From CAYTBN01 sp964436045 (GTDB lineage: Bacteria > Myxococcota_A > UBA796 > UBA9615 > CAYRNR01), in contig CAYTBN010000034.1 in assembly GCA_964436045.1 (NCBI GenBank), positions 6,990-70,989 on the forward strand: a DNA stretch of 64,000 bases, in the 5' to 3' direction. The first letter of the stretch is position 1. Every line of letters starts with the position of its first letter. The translations under genes and the position numbers were made by a program. Shown in pieces: positions 35,127 through 46,109 of this stretch. The notes below the pieces were generated by a model. It was not told the origin of the DNA, searched no databases, and saw nothing but the letters and a program-made list of their open reading frames with translations.

Positions 35127-35380
35127 TCAACATCGACTCTTCTCTGTGCACGGGATGCGGCGCATGTGCCCGCGTCTGCCCCCACCGGGTGATCGAGGTC
35201 GTGGAGCGGCGCGCCGTCCTGGCCGCCGAGGACCGGTGCATCGAATGCGGAGCGTGCCAGCTCAACTGTCACGACGGCGCCGTGGCCGTGACCGTGGGAA
35301 CGGGCTGCGTGTTCGCCATCGCCCAGGAGGTCTGGCTGCAGAAGGGCGAGGCCCAGGGGGAGTGTGGCGCCGAGCTCTAG
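35123..35380 (+). CDS. hgcB: HgcB, 2[4Fe-4S] ferredoxin partner of HgcA
   Basis: This 85-residue ferredoxin has two cluster motifs, CTGCGACARVC (Cys9/12/15/19) and CIECGACQLNC (Cys39/42/45/49). The second carries the C-x-ECGAC-x-x-NC form typical of HgcB. Cys62 corresponds to the conserved single Cys after the clusters. Near the C-terminus there is one Cys (81) where described HgcB proteins have a Cys pair. It would reduce the HgcA cobalamin. The start overlaps the hgcA stop, and its stop shares CTAG with the next convergent gene. Confidence 0.88.
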   Translation: MINIDSSLCTGCGACARVCPHRVIEVVERRAVLAAEDRCIECGACQLNCHDGAVAVTVGTGCVFAIAQEVWLQKGEAQGECGAEL

Positions 35381-36042
35381 TCCAGAGGCCGGTGGTTGCA
35401 GCCGGCTGCGGCCACGAACGCCTCGGCCACACGGGCCAGCTCTTCACCCCCCAGGGTGCTGCGCAACACGATCCGGTGCGCCCCTTCGCGGACGCCTTCC
35501 ACGTACCAGTCGGTGCCGTCGAGGACCGGAGGACCCCCGGTGGCGGCGAGGGTCCAGAATCCGACCTCGTCGATCACCGCTCGCAGACCCTCGGTCTCCG
35601 CGGCGCCGAGGACGGTCGCGTGGAATTGGACGTGGCTGACCGGGAGGTTCGAGCAGTATCCGTCGGGATTCCACAGCAGCAGCGCGCCGCTTTCATCCGG
35701 CTGGACATCGAGCCGGATGATCGCCCGGCCGTGGGACGAGGTCGCGATGACCAGCCGGTACGTTTCGTCGGCCGCCCCGGTCCCGGGTCGCAAGCTCGGC
35801 TCCCCCAGCTCCCCCAGCTGGACATCGACGTAGGCCCAGCGGAAGGGGGCGCGACCGGGGCCATCGGGGACGCAGAGCAGTCCGATGTCGGCGCACTGAT
35901 CGTCGGCGAAGTAGCGCTCCCCGGCGGGGTCGACGGCGACACCTCGGGCGGTCCCCGTCGTCCTGCATGCCCCTGCCCAGGTGGCGATCACGCACAGGGC
36001 AGCGGCCAGGAGCGCCGGGCGGAGGGGGCGGTTTGGTCGCAC
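35377..36042 (-). CDS. Lipoprotein of unknown function
   Basis: A protein of about 221 residues with a signal ending TWAGAC (lipobox-like). It then has a beta-rich domain containing paired Cys (DDQCADIGLLC) and a later GYCSNLPVSHVQFH segment. GTG 36042 is one of several possible starts; an in-frame ATG lies at 36096. No family was recognised. It is convergent with hgcB, overlapping by 4 nt, so it is not part of that operon. Confidence 0.62.
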   Translation of the reverse strand: MRPNRPLRPALLAAALCVIATWAGACRTTGTARGVAVDPAGERYFADDQCADIGLLCVPDGPGRAPFRWAYVDVQLGELGEPSLRPGTGAADETYRLVIATSSHGRAIIRLDVQPDESGALLLWNPDGYCSNLPVSHVQFHATVLGAAETEGLRAVIDEVGFWTLAATGGPPVLDGTDWYVEGVREGAHRIVLRSTLGGEELARVAEAFVAAAGCNHRPLD

Positions 36043-36103
36043 TACATCACCATACCCCGCTATCGCTCGCGTGGAATCAGTCGATCGCTCAGCCACAGCA
36101 CGT

Positions 36104-38296
36104 TCAGCACGGCCTGTCCTCCAGCGCCTTCATCGACAGCGAGATACGCTCTCGCTGGTGGTCGACCCCGGTGACCTGGATCTTCACGATCTGTCCAACA
36201 CGAACCACCTTGTGCGGATCGTCGCTCCAGCCGTGGGTCAGCTGGGACACGTGGACCAGACCGTCCCGCTTGACGCCGATGTCGACGAACGCGCCGAAGT
36301 TGGTGACGTTGGAGACGCGCCCTTCGAGGACCATGCCCTCTTCCAAGTCGTCGATGGAGCACACGTCGTCGCGCCACGACGGGGCGACGAACGCCGGGCG
36401 GGGATCCCGGCCCGGGCGTTCCAGCTCGGCGCGGATGTCGTCCAGGGTGAACCGGCCGATACCGCGTTCCTCGTCCACGAAGCGGGCGAAGTCGACCCGG
36501 GCGACCCGGGCCGGGGCCCCGACCAGATCGGCCAGCGACACCCCCAGCTGCCCCGCCATCGCCTCCACCAGTGGGTAACGCTCCGGGTGGACGGCGGTCG
36601 CGTCCAGGGGGTTCTTGCCGCCGCGGATGCGGCAGAAACCCGCGGCCTGCTCGAAGGCCTTGGGGCCGATGCCCGCGACCTTCAGCAGCTGCCGCCGGGT
36701 CGTGAACGGCGCCTCCGCGTCCCGGTGCTCGACCACATTGCGGGCCATTCGCTCGCTCAGCCCCGCCACCCGCCCCAGCAGCGAGGCGGATGCGCTGTTC
36801 AGCTCCACGCCCACCTGGTTCACCGCGGACTCGACGGTGCGGTCCAGCTCCTCGCCCAGGCGGCGGGCGTTGACGTCGTGCTGGTACTGGCCCACGCCCA
36901 GCGAGCGGGGCTCGATCTTGACCAGCTCGGCCAGGGGGTCCTGCAGCCGGCGGGCGATGGAGACCGCCCCGCGCAGCGACACGTCCATGTCGGGCAGCTC
37001 GTCGCGGGCGACCGCCGACGCGGAGTACACCGACGCCCCGGTCTCCGGCACGATGGCCACGATCACATCGGTCAGCCCGGCGTCGCGCACCGCCCGGCGG
37101 GCGAACTGCTCGGTCTCCCGGCTGGCGGTGCCGTTGCCGATTGCGACGGCGCGTATCGCGAGCGCGCGGATCAATCCCACCAGCGTGCGTCCGGCCCGCG
37201 CCTCGTCCGCCCGCGGGGGTACCGGGTAGATCACATCGGTGGCCAGCACCTTGCCGGTCCCGTCCAACGCCGCGAGCTTGCAGCCGGTCCGGTAGCCCGG
37301 ATCCAGGCCGACCACGGGCAGCTGCCCCAGCGGCGACTGCAGCAGCAGAGCGTCGAGGTTGGCGCGGAACACGCGGATGGCCTCCTCCTCGGCGCGTTCC
37401 TTCAGCCCGGCCAGGACCTCGTTGGCCAGCGACGGGCGCAGCAATCGCCGGTAGCCGTCGCGGATGGCGAGCACCACCTGCTCGCCACAGGGGTTGCGAG
37501 GGTTGGCGTCGATGGCGCGCGCGATCCCCTCCACCTGGCGGTCGTCGTCCACCACCAGCGCGACCCGCAAGATGCCTTCGCGTTCACCCCGCAGGACCGC
37601 CAGCAGCCGGTGTGAGGCGATGGAGCGCCCGGGCTCGGCGTGGTCGAAGTAGTCGCGGAAGGTCTGCCCCTGCTCCTGCTTGCCCTTGACCAGCTTGGCC
37701 TGGACGGCCCCGGTTCGGGCCAGCACCCGGCGCAGCGTGGCGCGGTGATCCGGATCCTCGGCCACCCACTCGGCCACGATGTGACGGGCTCCCTCCAGCG
37801 CCGCGTCGATGTCGGCGACGTCGCGCTGCGGCGCCACGAACGAGCGGGCCATCGCCCGCGGATCCCGATCCCGGGAACGGCGTCCGCGCACGATCGCGTC
37901 GGCCAGCGGCTCCAGCCCGCGCTCACGGGCGACCTCGGCCTTGGTGCGGCGCTTCTTCTTGAACGGGAGATAGAGGTCCTCCAGCTCCTGCTTGGTGACG
38001 GCCCGGCGGATGGCCGCCTCCAGGTCGGCGGTCAGCTTGCCCTGCTCGTCGATGACCGCGAGCACCGCGTCTCGCCGCTCCACCAGCTCCAGGAAGTAGC
38101 CGCGGCGTTTGGCGATGGTCTCCAGCTGATCGTCGGCCAGCCCGCCGGTCACCTCCTTGCGATAGCGGGCGATGAACGGCACGGTCGCGCCCTCGTCCAG
38201 CAAGGTCGCCGCCGCCTGCACCTGGCCCGTGTCGCAGCCGACCTCCCGGGCGATCCGCTGGACGTGGAGGACATCGAGGCTGGGCTTGTCGGCCAT
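36104..38296 (-). CDS. tex: Tex-family RNA-binding transcription accessory protein
   Basis: This 730-residue Tex/YhgF homologue is of near-normal length. It has the N-terminal helical domain (GATVPFIARYRKEVTGGL), the YqgF RNase-H-like domain (VVGLDPGYRTGCKLAALD), helix-hairpin-helix repeats (VAGIGPKAFEQAAGFCRI) and a C-terminal S1 domain (GMVLEGRVSNVTNFGAFVDIG). Tex binds nucleic acid and influences transcription and translation. It is monocistronic in this context. Confidence 0.95.
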   Translation of the reverse strand: MADKPSLDVLHVQRIAREVGCDTGQVQAAATLLDEGATVPFIARYRKEVTGGLADDQLETIAKRRGYFLELVERRDAVLAVIDEQGKLTADLEAAIRRAVTKQELEDLYLPFKKKRRTKAEVARERGLEPLADAIVRGRRSRDRDPRAMARSFVAPQRDVADIDAALEGARHIVAEWVAEDPDHRATLRRVLARTGAVQAKLVKGKQEQGQTFRDYFDHAEPGRSIASHRLLAVLRGEREGILRVALVVDDDRQVEGIARAIDANPRNPCGEQVVLAIRDGYRRLLRPSLANEVLAGLKERAEEEAIRVFRANLDALLLQSPLGQLPVVGLDPGYRTGCKLAALDGTGKVLATDVIYPVPPRADEARAGRTLVGLIRALAIRAVAIGNGTASRETEQFARRAVRDAGLTDVIVAIVPETGASVYSASAVARDELPDMDVSLRGAVSIARRLQDPLAELVKIEPRSLGVGQYQHDVNARRLGEELDRTVESAVNQVGVELNSASASLLGRVAGLSERMARNVVEHRDAEAPFTTRRQLLKVAGIGPKAFEQAAGFCRIRGGKNPLDATAVHPERYPLVEAMAGQLGVSLADLVGAPARVARVDFARFVDEERGIGRFTLDDIRAELERPGRDPRPAFVAPSWRDDVCSIDDLEEGMVLEGRVSNVTNFGAFVDIGVKRDGLVHVSQLTHGWSDDPHKVVRVGQIVKIQVTGVDHQRERISLSMKALEDRPC

Positions 38297-38311
38297 CGGA
38301 TCCGCTCCTCG

Positions 38312-39814
38312 TCAGGGCTCGAGCACGGCTCGGTAGAGGTGTACCTCCAGCGGATCGAAGGTCTCCTCGATGGCGCCGCCACCGGGCGGCAGCGTGCGAG
38401 CCTCCCCCACCACCTCGATGTCCAGCGTGCCCGCCGGGAATCCCGAGATCTCCGCCCGAACCTCCTCGGTCGCCGCGTTGGTCGCCACGACAAATCGCGT
38501 GCCGTGGTGGTCCCAGGCGACGGCGTGGATCGCGGGGTACACGACGGGCGTGGGGTAGTAGATGGGCGTGAACTCGGGTCCCTGTTCCGGGCCTTGCAGG
38601 ACCACCACATCGAGTTCGCCGTGGGCCACACCGTGCAGCACCGCCTCGCCGAAGCCCGCTTCGCCGCCGATCAGGTCGCCGACGCGGTAGACCTCCTCGC
38701 CCACGGCGGGGTCGAGCACGTTCTCGGCGTACCACCAGCCGAAGTACACGATCCCCAGGGCGCCTGAGGCGAGGGACTCGAAGGCATCGAAGCGCACCTC
38801 GGCGGGCGTGGGGTCGGCGGCTCCCTCGTAGCGGAAGATCGCCGGGATGCTGACCGGAACTCTGTCCGCCGTGGTGTAGCCGGCGTCGGCGATGGCCGCG
38901 AGGTTCTCCTCCATGCGCCAGCGAACCCATGCGTGGGGCTGGCCCGAGTAGTTGACGTAGGTGCCCGTGCCGATGATGTCGAGGTGGTCGACGTAGTGGG
39001 CGATGTCGTCGGCATGGTAGTGGCCCGGGATGTACATGTAGACCGGGCGACCGCCGGGGTCGTGGGCGCGGCACAGAGCGCTCAGGTCGACCACGGTGGC
39101 CATCTCGTCCGCGTACCAATAGCGCTGCTCCTCCGGGAGGTCCCACCAGCCCACCTGGGGCTGGGCGCCGAGCTCCTCGATGGCGGCGATGGTCTCCTCG
39201 GTGGTGGCCCCGAGGTCGATGTCGGCGAAGGTGTACAGCCCCGCCGCGGCGGCCCAGTCCTGCCACTCCTGGGTCGTGTAGTAGAGCGACGGATAGGTCT
39301 GGACCAGATTGAAGTGGCTGGCCGCCAGCGCCGCCATTGCCTCCTCGCTGTAGACCTCGTACATGCCGACGATGAACTGGTCGCCCGTCGGGATCAGGGC
39401 GCCGGGCTCGCTCACGTCGACATCCACCGCCGCGGCGGCGCCCCCCGCGGTCACGGTCAGCGTCAGTGCGCCTGGGGAACGGGGCACGAACCCGCAGTGC
39501 AGCAGCCCGGCGGCGGTGAGTTCGTCGCATTCGGCGGTGGCGTCCGCCGCGTCCAGGGCCGCCGTGGTCTCCCCGGAGACGTGGGCCAGCAGGTCGTAGC
39601 GGGTGCCCACGAACAGGGCCTCGGAGCCGGTGGGATTGAGGAGGATGACGGTCGCCGGGGTCACGTCGTCGTCGTCCCCCGTGTCGTCGTCCCCGGAGTC
39701 GTCGTCCCCGGAGTCGTCCGTCACGTCATCGTCCCCGTCGTCCCCCGTCGGGCATCCGGCCGGGAACAGCGCGACAGCGACCAGGGCGACCCAGGGACCG
39801 GCTCCTCGAATCAA
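38312..39814 (-). CDS. Asp-linker lipoprotein with a probable TIM-barrel domain
   Basis: About 500 residues starting at TTG 39814 with GGGAG upstream. The lipobox is LFPAGCP, then a D-rich linker, then an Ig-like segment. A long domain follows with features of a glycosidase-like barrel (QTYPSLYYTTQEWQDWAAAA, QVGWWDLPEEQRYWY, LGIVYFGWWYAENV) and a C-terminal beta sandwich. The exact family was not identified; a surface carbohydrate enzyme is the best guess. Confidence 0.66.
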   Translation of the reverse strand: MIRGAGPWVALVAVALFPAGCPTGDDGDDDVTDDSGDDDSGDDDTGDDDDVTPATVILLNPTGSEALFVGTRYDLLAHVSGETTAALDAADATAECDELTAAGLLHCGFVPRSPGALTLTVTAGGAAAAVDVDVSEPGALIPTGDQFIVGMYEVYSEEAMAALAASHFNLVQTYPSLYYTTQEWQDWAAAAGLYTFADIDLGATTEETIAAIEELGAQPQVGWWDLPEEQRYWYADEMATVVDLSALCRAHDPGGRPVYMYIPGHYHADDIAHYVDHLDIIGTGTYVNYSGQPHAWVRWRMEENLAAIADAGYTTADRVPVSIPAIFRYEGAADPTPAEVRFDAFESLASGALGIVYFGWWYAENVLDPAVGEEVYRVGDLIGGEAGFGEAVLHGVAHGELDVVVLQGPEQGPEFTPIYYPTPVVYPAIHAVAWDHHGTRFVVATNAATEEVRAEISGFPAGTLDIEVVGEARTLPPGGGAIEETFDPLEVHLYRAVLEP

Positions 39815-39931
39815 GGCGTTTCTCCCGTCCCGGCAGCGTACCGGCAGACTGCGGCAATAGCCATCGGGGCGCCTCCACGGTCTATGATCCGGGCTCTCGG
39901 GCTGCGTCCCATCACGAGGGGAGAACCGGCG

Positions 39932-40480
39932 ATGCATGATCTGACGCGCCAGGACTCGGCGTTGCTGCTGATCGACATGCAACAGAAGCTGTTGCCGACG
40001 ATCCACCGTCACGAGTCCGTGACCAGGGCCTGCGAGGACCTGATCGCCGGCCTGGCCCTGCTGGAGGTGCCGGTACTCCTCACCGAACAGTACCGCCGCC
40101 TCCTGGGGCCGACCGTGGATTGTCTCCGGGATCGGTTGCCAGAGGTTGAGCCGCTGCCCAAGATGACCTTCGACTGCTGTGGCGAGCCCGCGATCGTCGA
40201 TGCGCTGGAGCGACTGGGACGGCGACAGCTCATCGTCGCGGGGATCGAGACCCACGTGTGCGTGCTGCAGACCGCGTGCTCGCTGGCGCGGATGGGCTAC
40301 CAGGTCTTCCTGGCCGCAGACGCCTGTGGCTCGCGCAAGCCCGAGGACCGGGCGCTGGCCCTGCAACTGATGCATGCGCAGGGAGTGACGGTGGCCACGG
40401 TCGAGATGCTGGTCTTCCAGCTGCTGGGGACCGCCGAGGGCCGGGCCTACAGGCAGTTCGTCAAGATCCTGAAGCGTTGA
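39932..40480 (+). CDS. Isochorismatase-family cysteine hydrolase
   Basis: The 182-residue protein has the family triad in place: Asp in LLLIDMQQKL, Lys in PLPKMTFDC, and Cys in GIETHVCVLQT, with the usual cis-peptide loop before it. Members hydrolyse amides or isochorismate; the substrate cannot be assigned. It precedes the acyl-CoA synthetase by 13 bp and may share its transcript. Confidence 0.9.
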   Translation: MHDLTRQDSALLLIDMQQKLLPTIHRHESVTRACEDLIAGLALLEVPVLLTEQYRRLLGPTVDCLRDRLPEVEPLPKMTFDCCGEPAIVDALERLGRRQLIVAGIETHVCVLQTACSLARMGYQVFLAADACGSRKPEDRALALQLMHAQGVTVATVEMLVFQLLGTAEGRAYRQFVKILKR

Positions 40481-40493
40481 GAGGGAGGAGATC

Positions 40494-42242
<1,749 letters not shown>

Positions 42243-42389
42243 GTCGGCGGCGCGGGTACCTCGACGAACACAAAGGTCTGTGGACCCCGCTGACGAGCCT
42301 GTTATAGTCCGCCGTCTTCTTCGCCCGCCGCCTTCGTCGTCGCGAAAAGTCCGTCGCGCCCGACGATCCCTCGCCCCGGAGGCTGCCCG

Positions 42390-44279
42390 ATGACCGGTTC
42401 CGACCAGACGCCCCCGTCCGACAACACGGATGCGCCGGACAGCACCGAGGCGCCCGTCCTCGACCGCGCGGCGCGACGGAAGGCGAAGAAGGTGCGGCGC
42501 AAGGCCGAGAAGGCCGCTGCCCGAGCCGCTGCCCGCGCGGCGGCGCGAGGGGAGACTCCGTCGCCCGGGCCGACCCCGCCGCCCGAGCCGCCCCCGGCAC
42601 CCGAGGACACACCGGCCGAGTCGGCGTTCGCCGCGTTCGGCCTGCGGTCCGAGCTGCTCGCCTCGGTCGAGGCGCAGGGGTTCGAGCAGCCCACACCGAT
42701 CCAGGCGGCGGCCATCCCGCCGTTGCTCGAGGGGCGCGACGTCATCGGCCAGGCCCAGACGGGCACGGGCAAGACGGCCGCCTTCGCGTTGCCGATCCTG
42801 CAGCGGATCGACCCCTCGCGAAGGGTCGTCCAGGCGATCGTGCTGGTGCCGACCCGCGAGCTCGCGAACCAGGTGTCGGCCGCGGTCGCCACGTTGGCCC
42901 GTCCGCTGGGCGGGATCGCGGTGCTCCCGGTCTACGGTGGCCAGGCGATCTTCACCCAGCTCAAGGGGCTGAAGCGCGGTGTCCACGTCGTCGTCGGCAC
43001 CCCGGGCCGGGTCATGGACCACCTGCGGCGCGAGTCCCTGTCCCTCGCCGACACGACGACCGTGGTCATCGACGAGGCCGACGAGATGCTCAAGATGGGG
43101 TTCATCGAGGACGTCGAGTGGATCCTGGAGCACGCGCCCGGGTCCGACGTGCGCCAGACCGCGCTGTTCTCTGCGACCCTGCCGCGGCTGGTCCGGCGCG
43201 TCGCCGATCGTCACCTGACCGAACCCCTCGCCATCGCCATCGAGCCCGGCACGCCGGCGATCGCGACCATCGACCAGCGGTTCATCTGGGCCCACGAGGA
43301 TCGAAAGCTCGACACCCTGTGCCGCCTGCTCGAGGTCGAGGAGGGGGACGCGGCGCTGGTCTTCACGCGGACGCGGGCGGGCTCCTCCCGGCTCGCGGAC
43401 TCCCTCACCGCCGAGGGATTTGCCGCCGAGGCCCTCCATGGCGACATGAACCAGACCCACCGCGAGAGCGTGCTGCGCAGGCTGCGCAGCGGGGACGTGC
43501 GGATCGTCGTGGCGACGGACGTGGCCGCGCGCGGGCTGGACGTCGACGCCATCGCGCTGGTGGTGAACTACGACGCCCCCGGTGACGCCGAGACCTACGT
43601 CCACCGCATCGGTCGCACCGGTCGGGCCGGCCGCGCGGGCGTCTCGGTGTTGTTTCTGAACCCGGCGCAGCGGCGCGTGCTGGCGGGGATCCAGCACTAT
43701 ACGGGTCAGCGGCTGACGGCGGTCCGCGCGCCGACGGCGCAGGACGTCGTGGACCACCGAGTCGGCCGCTTCAAGGCCGCTGTCGAGCGGACGATCGCGA
43801 ACGCGGACCTGGACGCCTACCGGCAGGTGGTCGAGGACGTCGCCCGTGAGGGGTCCCACGAGATGGCGATGGTGGCCTCCGCGATGGCCCACCTCGCGGC
43901 CGCTGGCCGGCCGCTGTTCGCCGAGCCCGAGCCGGAGCCGCCGCCACGCACCTCGCCACGGCGGACAGCCGACCGCGGATCCAAGGGGCCGCGCGGGCCG
44001 AGGGCGGACGTGGTCTCCCTGGTCCTGTCGGTGGGAAGCGAGGCCGGTGTCGGACCCGGCGACATCGTCGGCGCCATCGCCAACGAGGCGGGCGTCCCGG
44101 GCCGCGCGATCGGCTCCATCGACATCGGCGACCGCACGACCTTTGTCGAGATCAGCTCCAAGCACGTGAAGCAAGTGCTGTCCCGCGTCGAGGGCGCCAA
44201 GATCCGCGGCCGGCGGACGCACATCCGCCCCGCCCGCTCCGGCGAAGGCGGCTGGCGCCCCCCGCGTCGCCGCCCCTGA
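42390..44279 (+). CDS. deaD: DEAD-box RNA helicase with DbpA-type RNA-binding domain
   Basis: 629 residues. A basic Ala/Arg-rich N-terminal tail (about 1-75) precedes the helicase core: Q-motif region FEQPTPIQ, AQTGTGKTA, VIDEADEMLK, LFSATLP, ATDVAARGLDVD and HRIGRTGRAGR. Residues from about 535 form a DbpA/CsdA RNA-binding domain (VGPGDIVGAIANEAGV, RTTFVEISS). It likely acts in ribosome assembly or RNA decay. The ribosome site CGGAGG supports ATG 42390. Confidence 0.94.
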   Translation: MTGSDQTPPSDNTDAPDSTEAPVLDRAARRKAKKVRRKAEKAAARAAARAAARGETPSPGPTPPPEPPPAPEDTPAESAFAAFGLRSELLASVEAQGFEQPTPIQAAAIPPLLEGRDVIGQAQTGTGKTAAFALPILQRIDPSRRVVQAIVLVPTRELANQVSAAVATLARPLGGIAVLPVYGGQAIFTQLKGLKRGVHVVVGTPGRVMDHLRRESLSLADTTTVVIDEADEMLKMGFIEDVEWILEHAPGSDVRQTALFSATLPRLVRRVADRHLTEPLAIAIEPGTPAIATIDQRFIWAHEDRKLDTLCRLLEVEEGDAALVFTRTRAGSSRLADSLTAEGFAAEALHGDMNQTHRESVLRRLRSGDVRIVVATDVAARGLDVDAIALVVNYDAPGDAETYVHRIGRTGRAGRAGVSVLFLNPAQRRVLAGIQHYTGQRLTAVRAPTAQDVVDHRVGRFKAAVERTIANADLDAYRQVVEDVAREGSHEMAMVASAMAHLAAAGRPLFAEPEPEPPPRTSPRRTADRGSKGPRGPRADVVSLVLSVGSEAGVGPGDIVGAIANEAGVPGRAIGSIDIGDRTTFVEISSKHVKQVLSRVEGAKIRGRRTHIRPARSGEGGWRPPRRRP

Positions 44280-44332
44280 GCCGGGCCGGCTTCGTGGCCA
44301 TCGCACCGTTGCTCTGGGGCAACCTGGGCAAG

Positions 44333-45988
44333 CTACTGGTCGGGGTGGTGACCGGTCACCAGAAGCTCCCGCACGATCTCGTGGAAGTTCCCGCTGGCGC
44401 GCAGCTCGGTGAGGATGGCGTAGAGCCCGAACCAGAGCCGGTTGAAGAACAGGAACTCCCGGGGCAGGCCGATCTTGCGCATCTCCGGGTTCTTGAGCAG
44501 CAGGGGCCAGACCCCGCGGACGTACTCGGGCTCGAAGGTGAAGACCCTGTCGCGGAGCCAGGGTCGCTGTACGTACTGTTCGACCCTCAGCCACTCGTCC
44601 GCAGAGAACTCCACGCCGGGAGGGGCGTAGCCCAGGGCGCGGACGGCGTGGGTGAGCGCCTGGGCGTCCCCCTGGATCGTCGCCGCGAGGAAGTCCCGGA
44701 AATGGCCGTGCTTGGCGTCCGGGATGTGCTTCACGCAGCCGTAGTCGAGGAACGCGACGGTGCCATCGTCGCCGAAGATGTAGTTCCCCGGGTGGGGATC
44801 TCCGTTGAACAGGCCGTGTCCGAAGAACGAGACCAGCATGTTCTCGAGCATCGCGTAGCCAGCGCGGTCCTTGCTGGACTGGGATGCCCCGGCGACGAAT
44901 TCGTCGAAGCGCTGGCCGGCGATGAACTCGGTGGTGATGACCCGCTCGGTGCAGAACTCCTCGAAGACCCGGGGCACGACGATGATGTCGTGGCCCTTCC
45001 AGAGCTCGCCGAACTCCCGCTGGTTGGCGGCTTCCAGCCGGTAGTCGCACTCCTCGAGCATGACCTGCAGCAGCTCGTCGCGGAGGTCCGATCGCTTCAC
45101 GTGGGGGAACAGCAGCTGGCCGAAGGCGAACAGGACCGCGCCATTGCCGATGTCGGCCCGCATCGCGTCGGCGATCCCGGGGAACTGGACCTTGACCACA
45201 GCCTCCCGTCCGTCCGGGAGGGTGCCCCGGTGCACCTGCCCGATGCTGGCCGCCGCCAGCGGCTCGCGGTCGAACGAGGCGAAGAGCACGTCCGGTGGTG
45301 TCCCCAGCTGCTCGACGAGCCGGTAGCTGCCCATCTGGCGGGCGTCCTGTATCTGGCGCCCCAGCCGGTACGTGATGCTGGCGGCCACGACGGCGGTGGC
45401 CACGGCCAGCACGGTCGGCCCGAACAGCTTGAGCGAGGTCAGGAGGTCCGGCACGGGATCGCCCCGCAGCGCCGCGGCGACGCCGAACACCAGCGGGTCC
45501 ATCAACGCCGCAGCGGTGGAGGTGTACAGCGTCCGGGTCGGCGTGCTCGGCACGAACACGGCGAAGATGATGATCCATACGGCCACGCCGGACCAGCGGA
45601 CCTCGACCGCCCCCGATGGCCCCTGCATGCCGTACTCGCACACCCCGATCGCCGCGGCCATCAGCAGCTGGTAGGGGAGGGCGAGCGCGATGATCTGGTG
45701 GGGTGCGTCCCGCCTGTACCACGAGAAGGCGAAGATCAGGATCGACAGCGTCAGCGCGATCCCGGCGGCGATCACGACCGGCACCGCAGGCCCGATGCCG
45801 CGCTGGTCCATGTCGCCGAAGTGGTTTTGGACGCTGAGCAGGCAGAAAGCCAGCAGGGTGGCCACGGTGATCAGCCCCAGCTTGCCGACCCGGCTCGCAG
45901 CGCTGGCGCGAAGCTCGGCGGGCAGCGCCCGGCGGGGCGACCAGGTCCAGTCCGCCTTCGCCGACTCCCGCGCCAGGATCCGCCGCAC
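44333..45988 (-). CDS. Chimeric ABC1/UbiB-type kinase with STPK-like membrane sensor N-terminus
   Basis: 551 residues. The first about 210 residues hold six or so membrane helices and end in RLGRQIQDARQMGSYRLVEQLG, which looks like the membrane sensor and kinase entry of myxobacterial Ser/Thr kinases. From about 230 the sequence is an ABC1 kinase: LFASFDREPLAAASIGQVHRG (Ala-rich loop), VVKVQFPG (Lys), EECDYRLEAANQREF, NGDPHPGNYIF and LDYGC. The ABC1 N-terminal helices with the KxGQ motif are absent. The role could be lipid or quinone-related regulation, or sensing. GTG 45988 is tentative. Confidence 0.78.
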   Translation of the reverse strand: MRRILARESAKADWTWSPRRALPAELRASAASRVGKLGLITVATLLAFCLLSVQNHFGDMDQRGIGPAVPVVIAAGIALTLSILIFAFSWYRRDAPHQIIALALPYQLLMAAAIGVCEYGMQGPSGAVEVRWSGVAVWIIIFAVFVPSTPTRTLYTSTAAALMDPLVFGVAAALRGDPVPDLLTSLKLFGPTVLAVATAVVAASITYRLGRQIQDARQMGSYRLVEQLGTPPDVLFASFDREPLAAASIGQVHRGTLPDGREAVVKVQFPGIADAMRADIGNGAVLFAFGQLLFPHVKRSDLRDELLQVMLEECDYRLEAANQREFGELWKGHDIIVVPRVFEEFCTERVITTEFIAGQRFDEFVAGASQSSKDRAGYAMLENMLVSFFGHGLFNGDPHPGNYIFGDDGTVAFLDYGCVKHIPDAKHGHFRDFLAATIQGDAQALTHAVRALGYAPPGVEFSADEWLRVEQYVQRPWLRDRVFTFEPEYVRGVWPLLLKNPEMRKIGLPREFLFFNRLWFGLYAILTELRASGNFHEIVRELLVTGHHPDQ

Positions 45989-46109
45989 GTGCGGCGGCGG
46001 TTTCGGTAGCCCTCTCGGTGCTACGCTACCCCTCTTCGAGTGGGATCATCATATCCCCGGAGCAGCGGCCCATTCTTGGGCAACGACGGGGGCGGGCCCA
46101 CGCCCCGGC

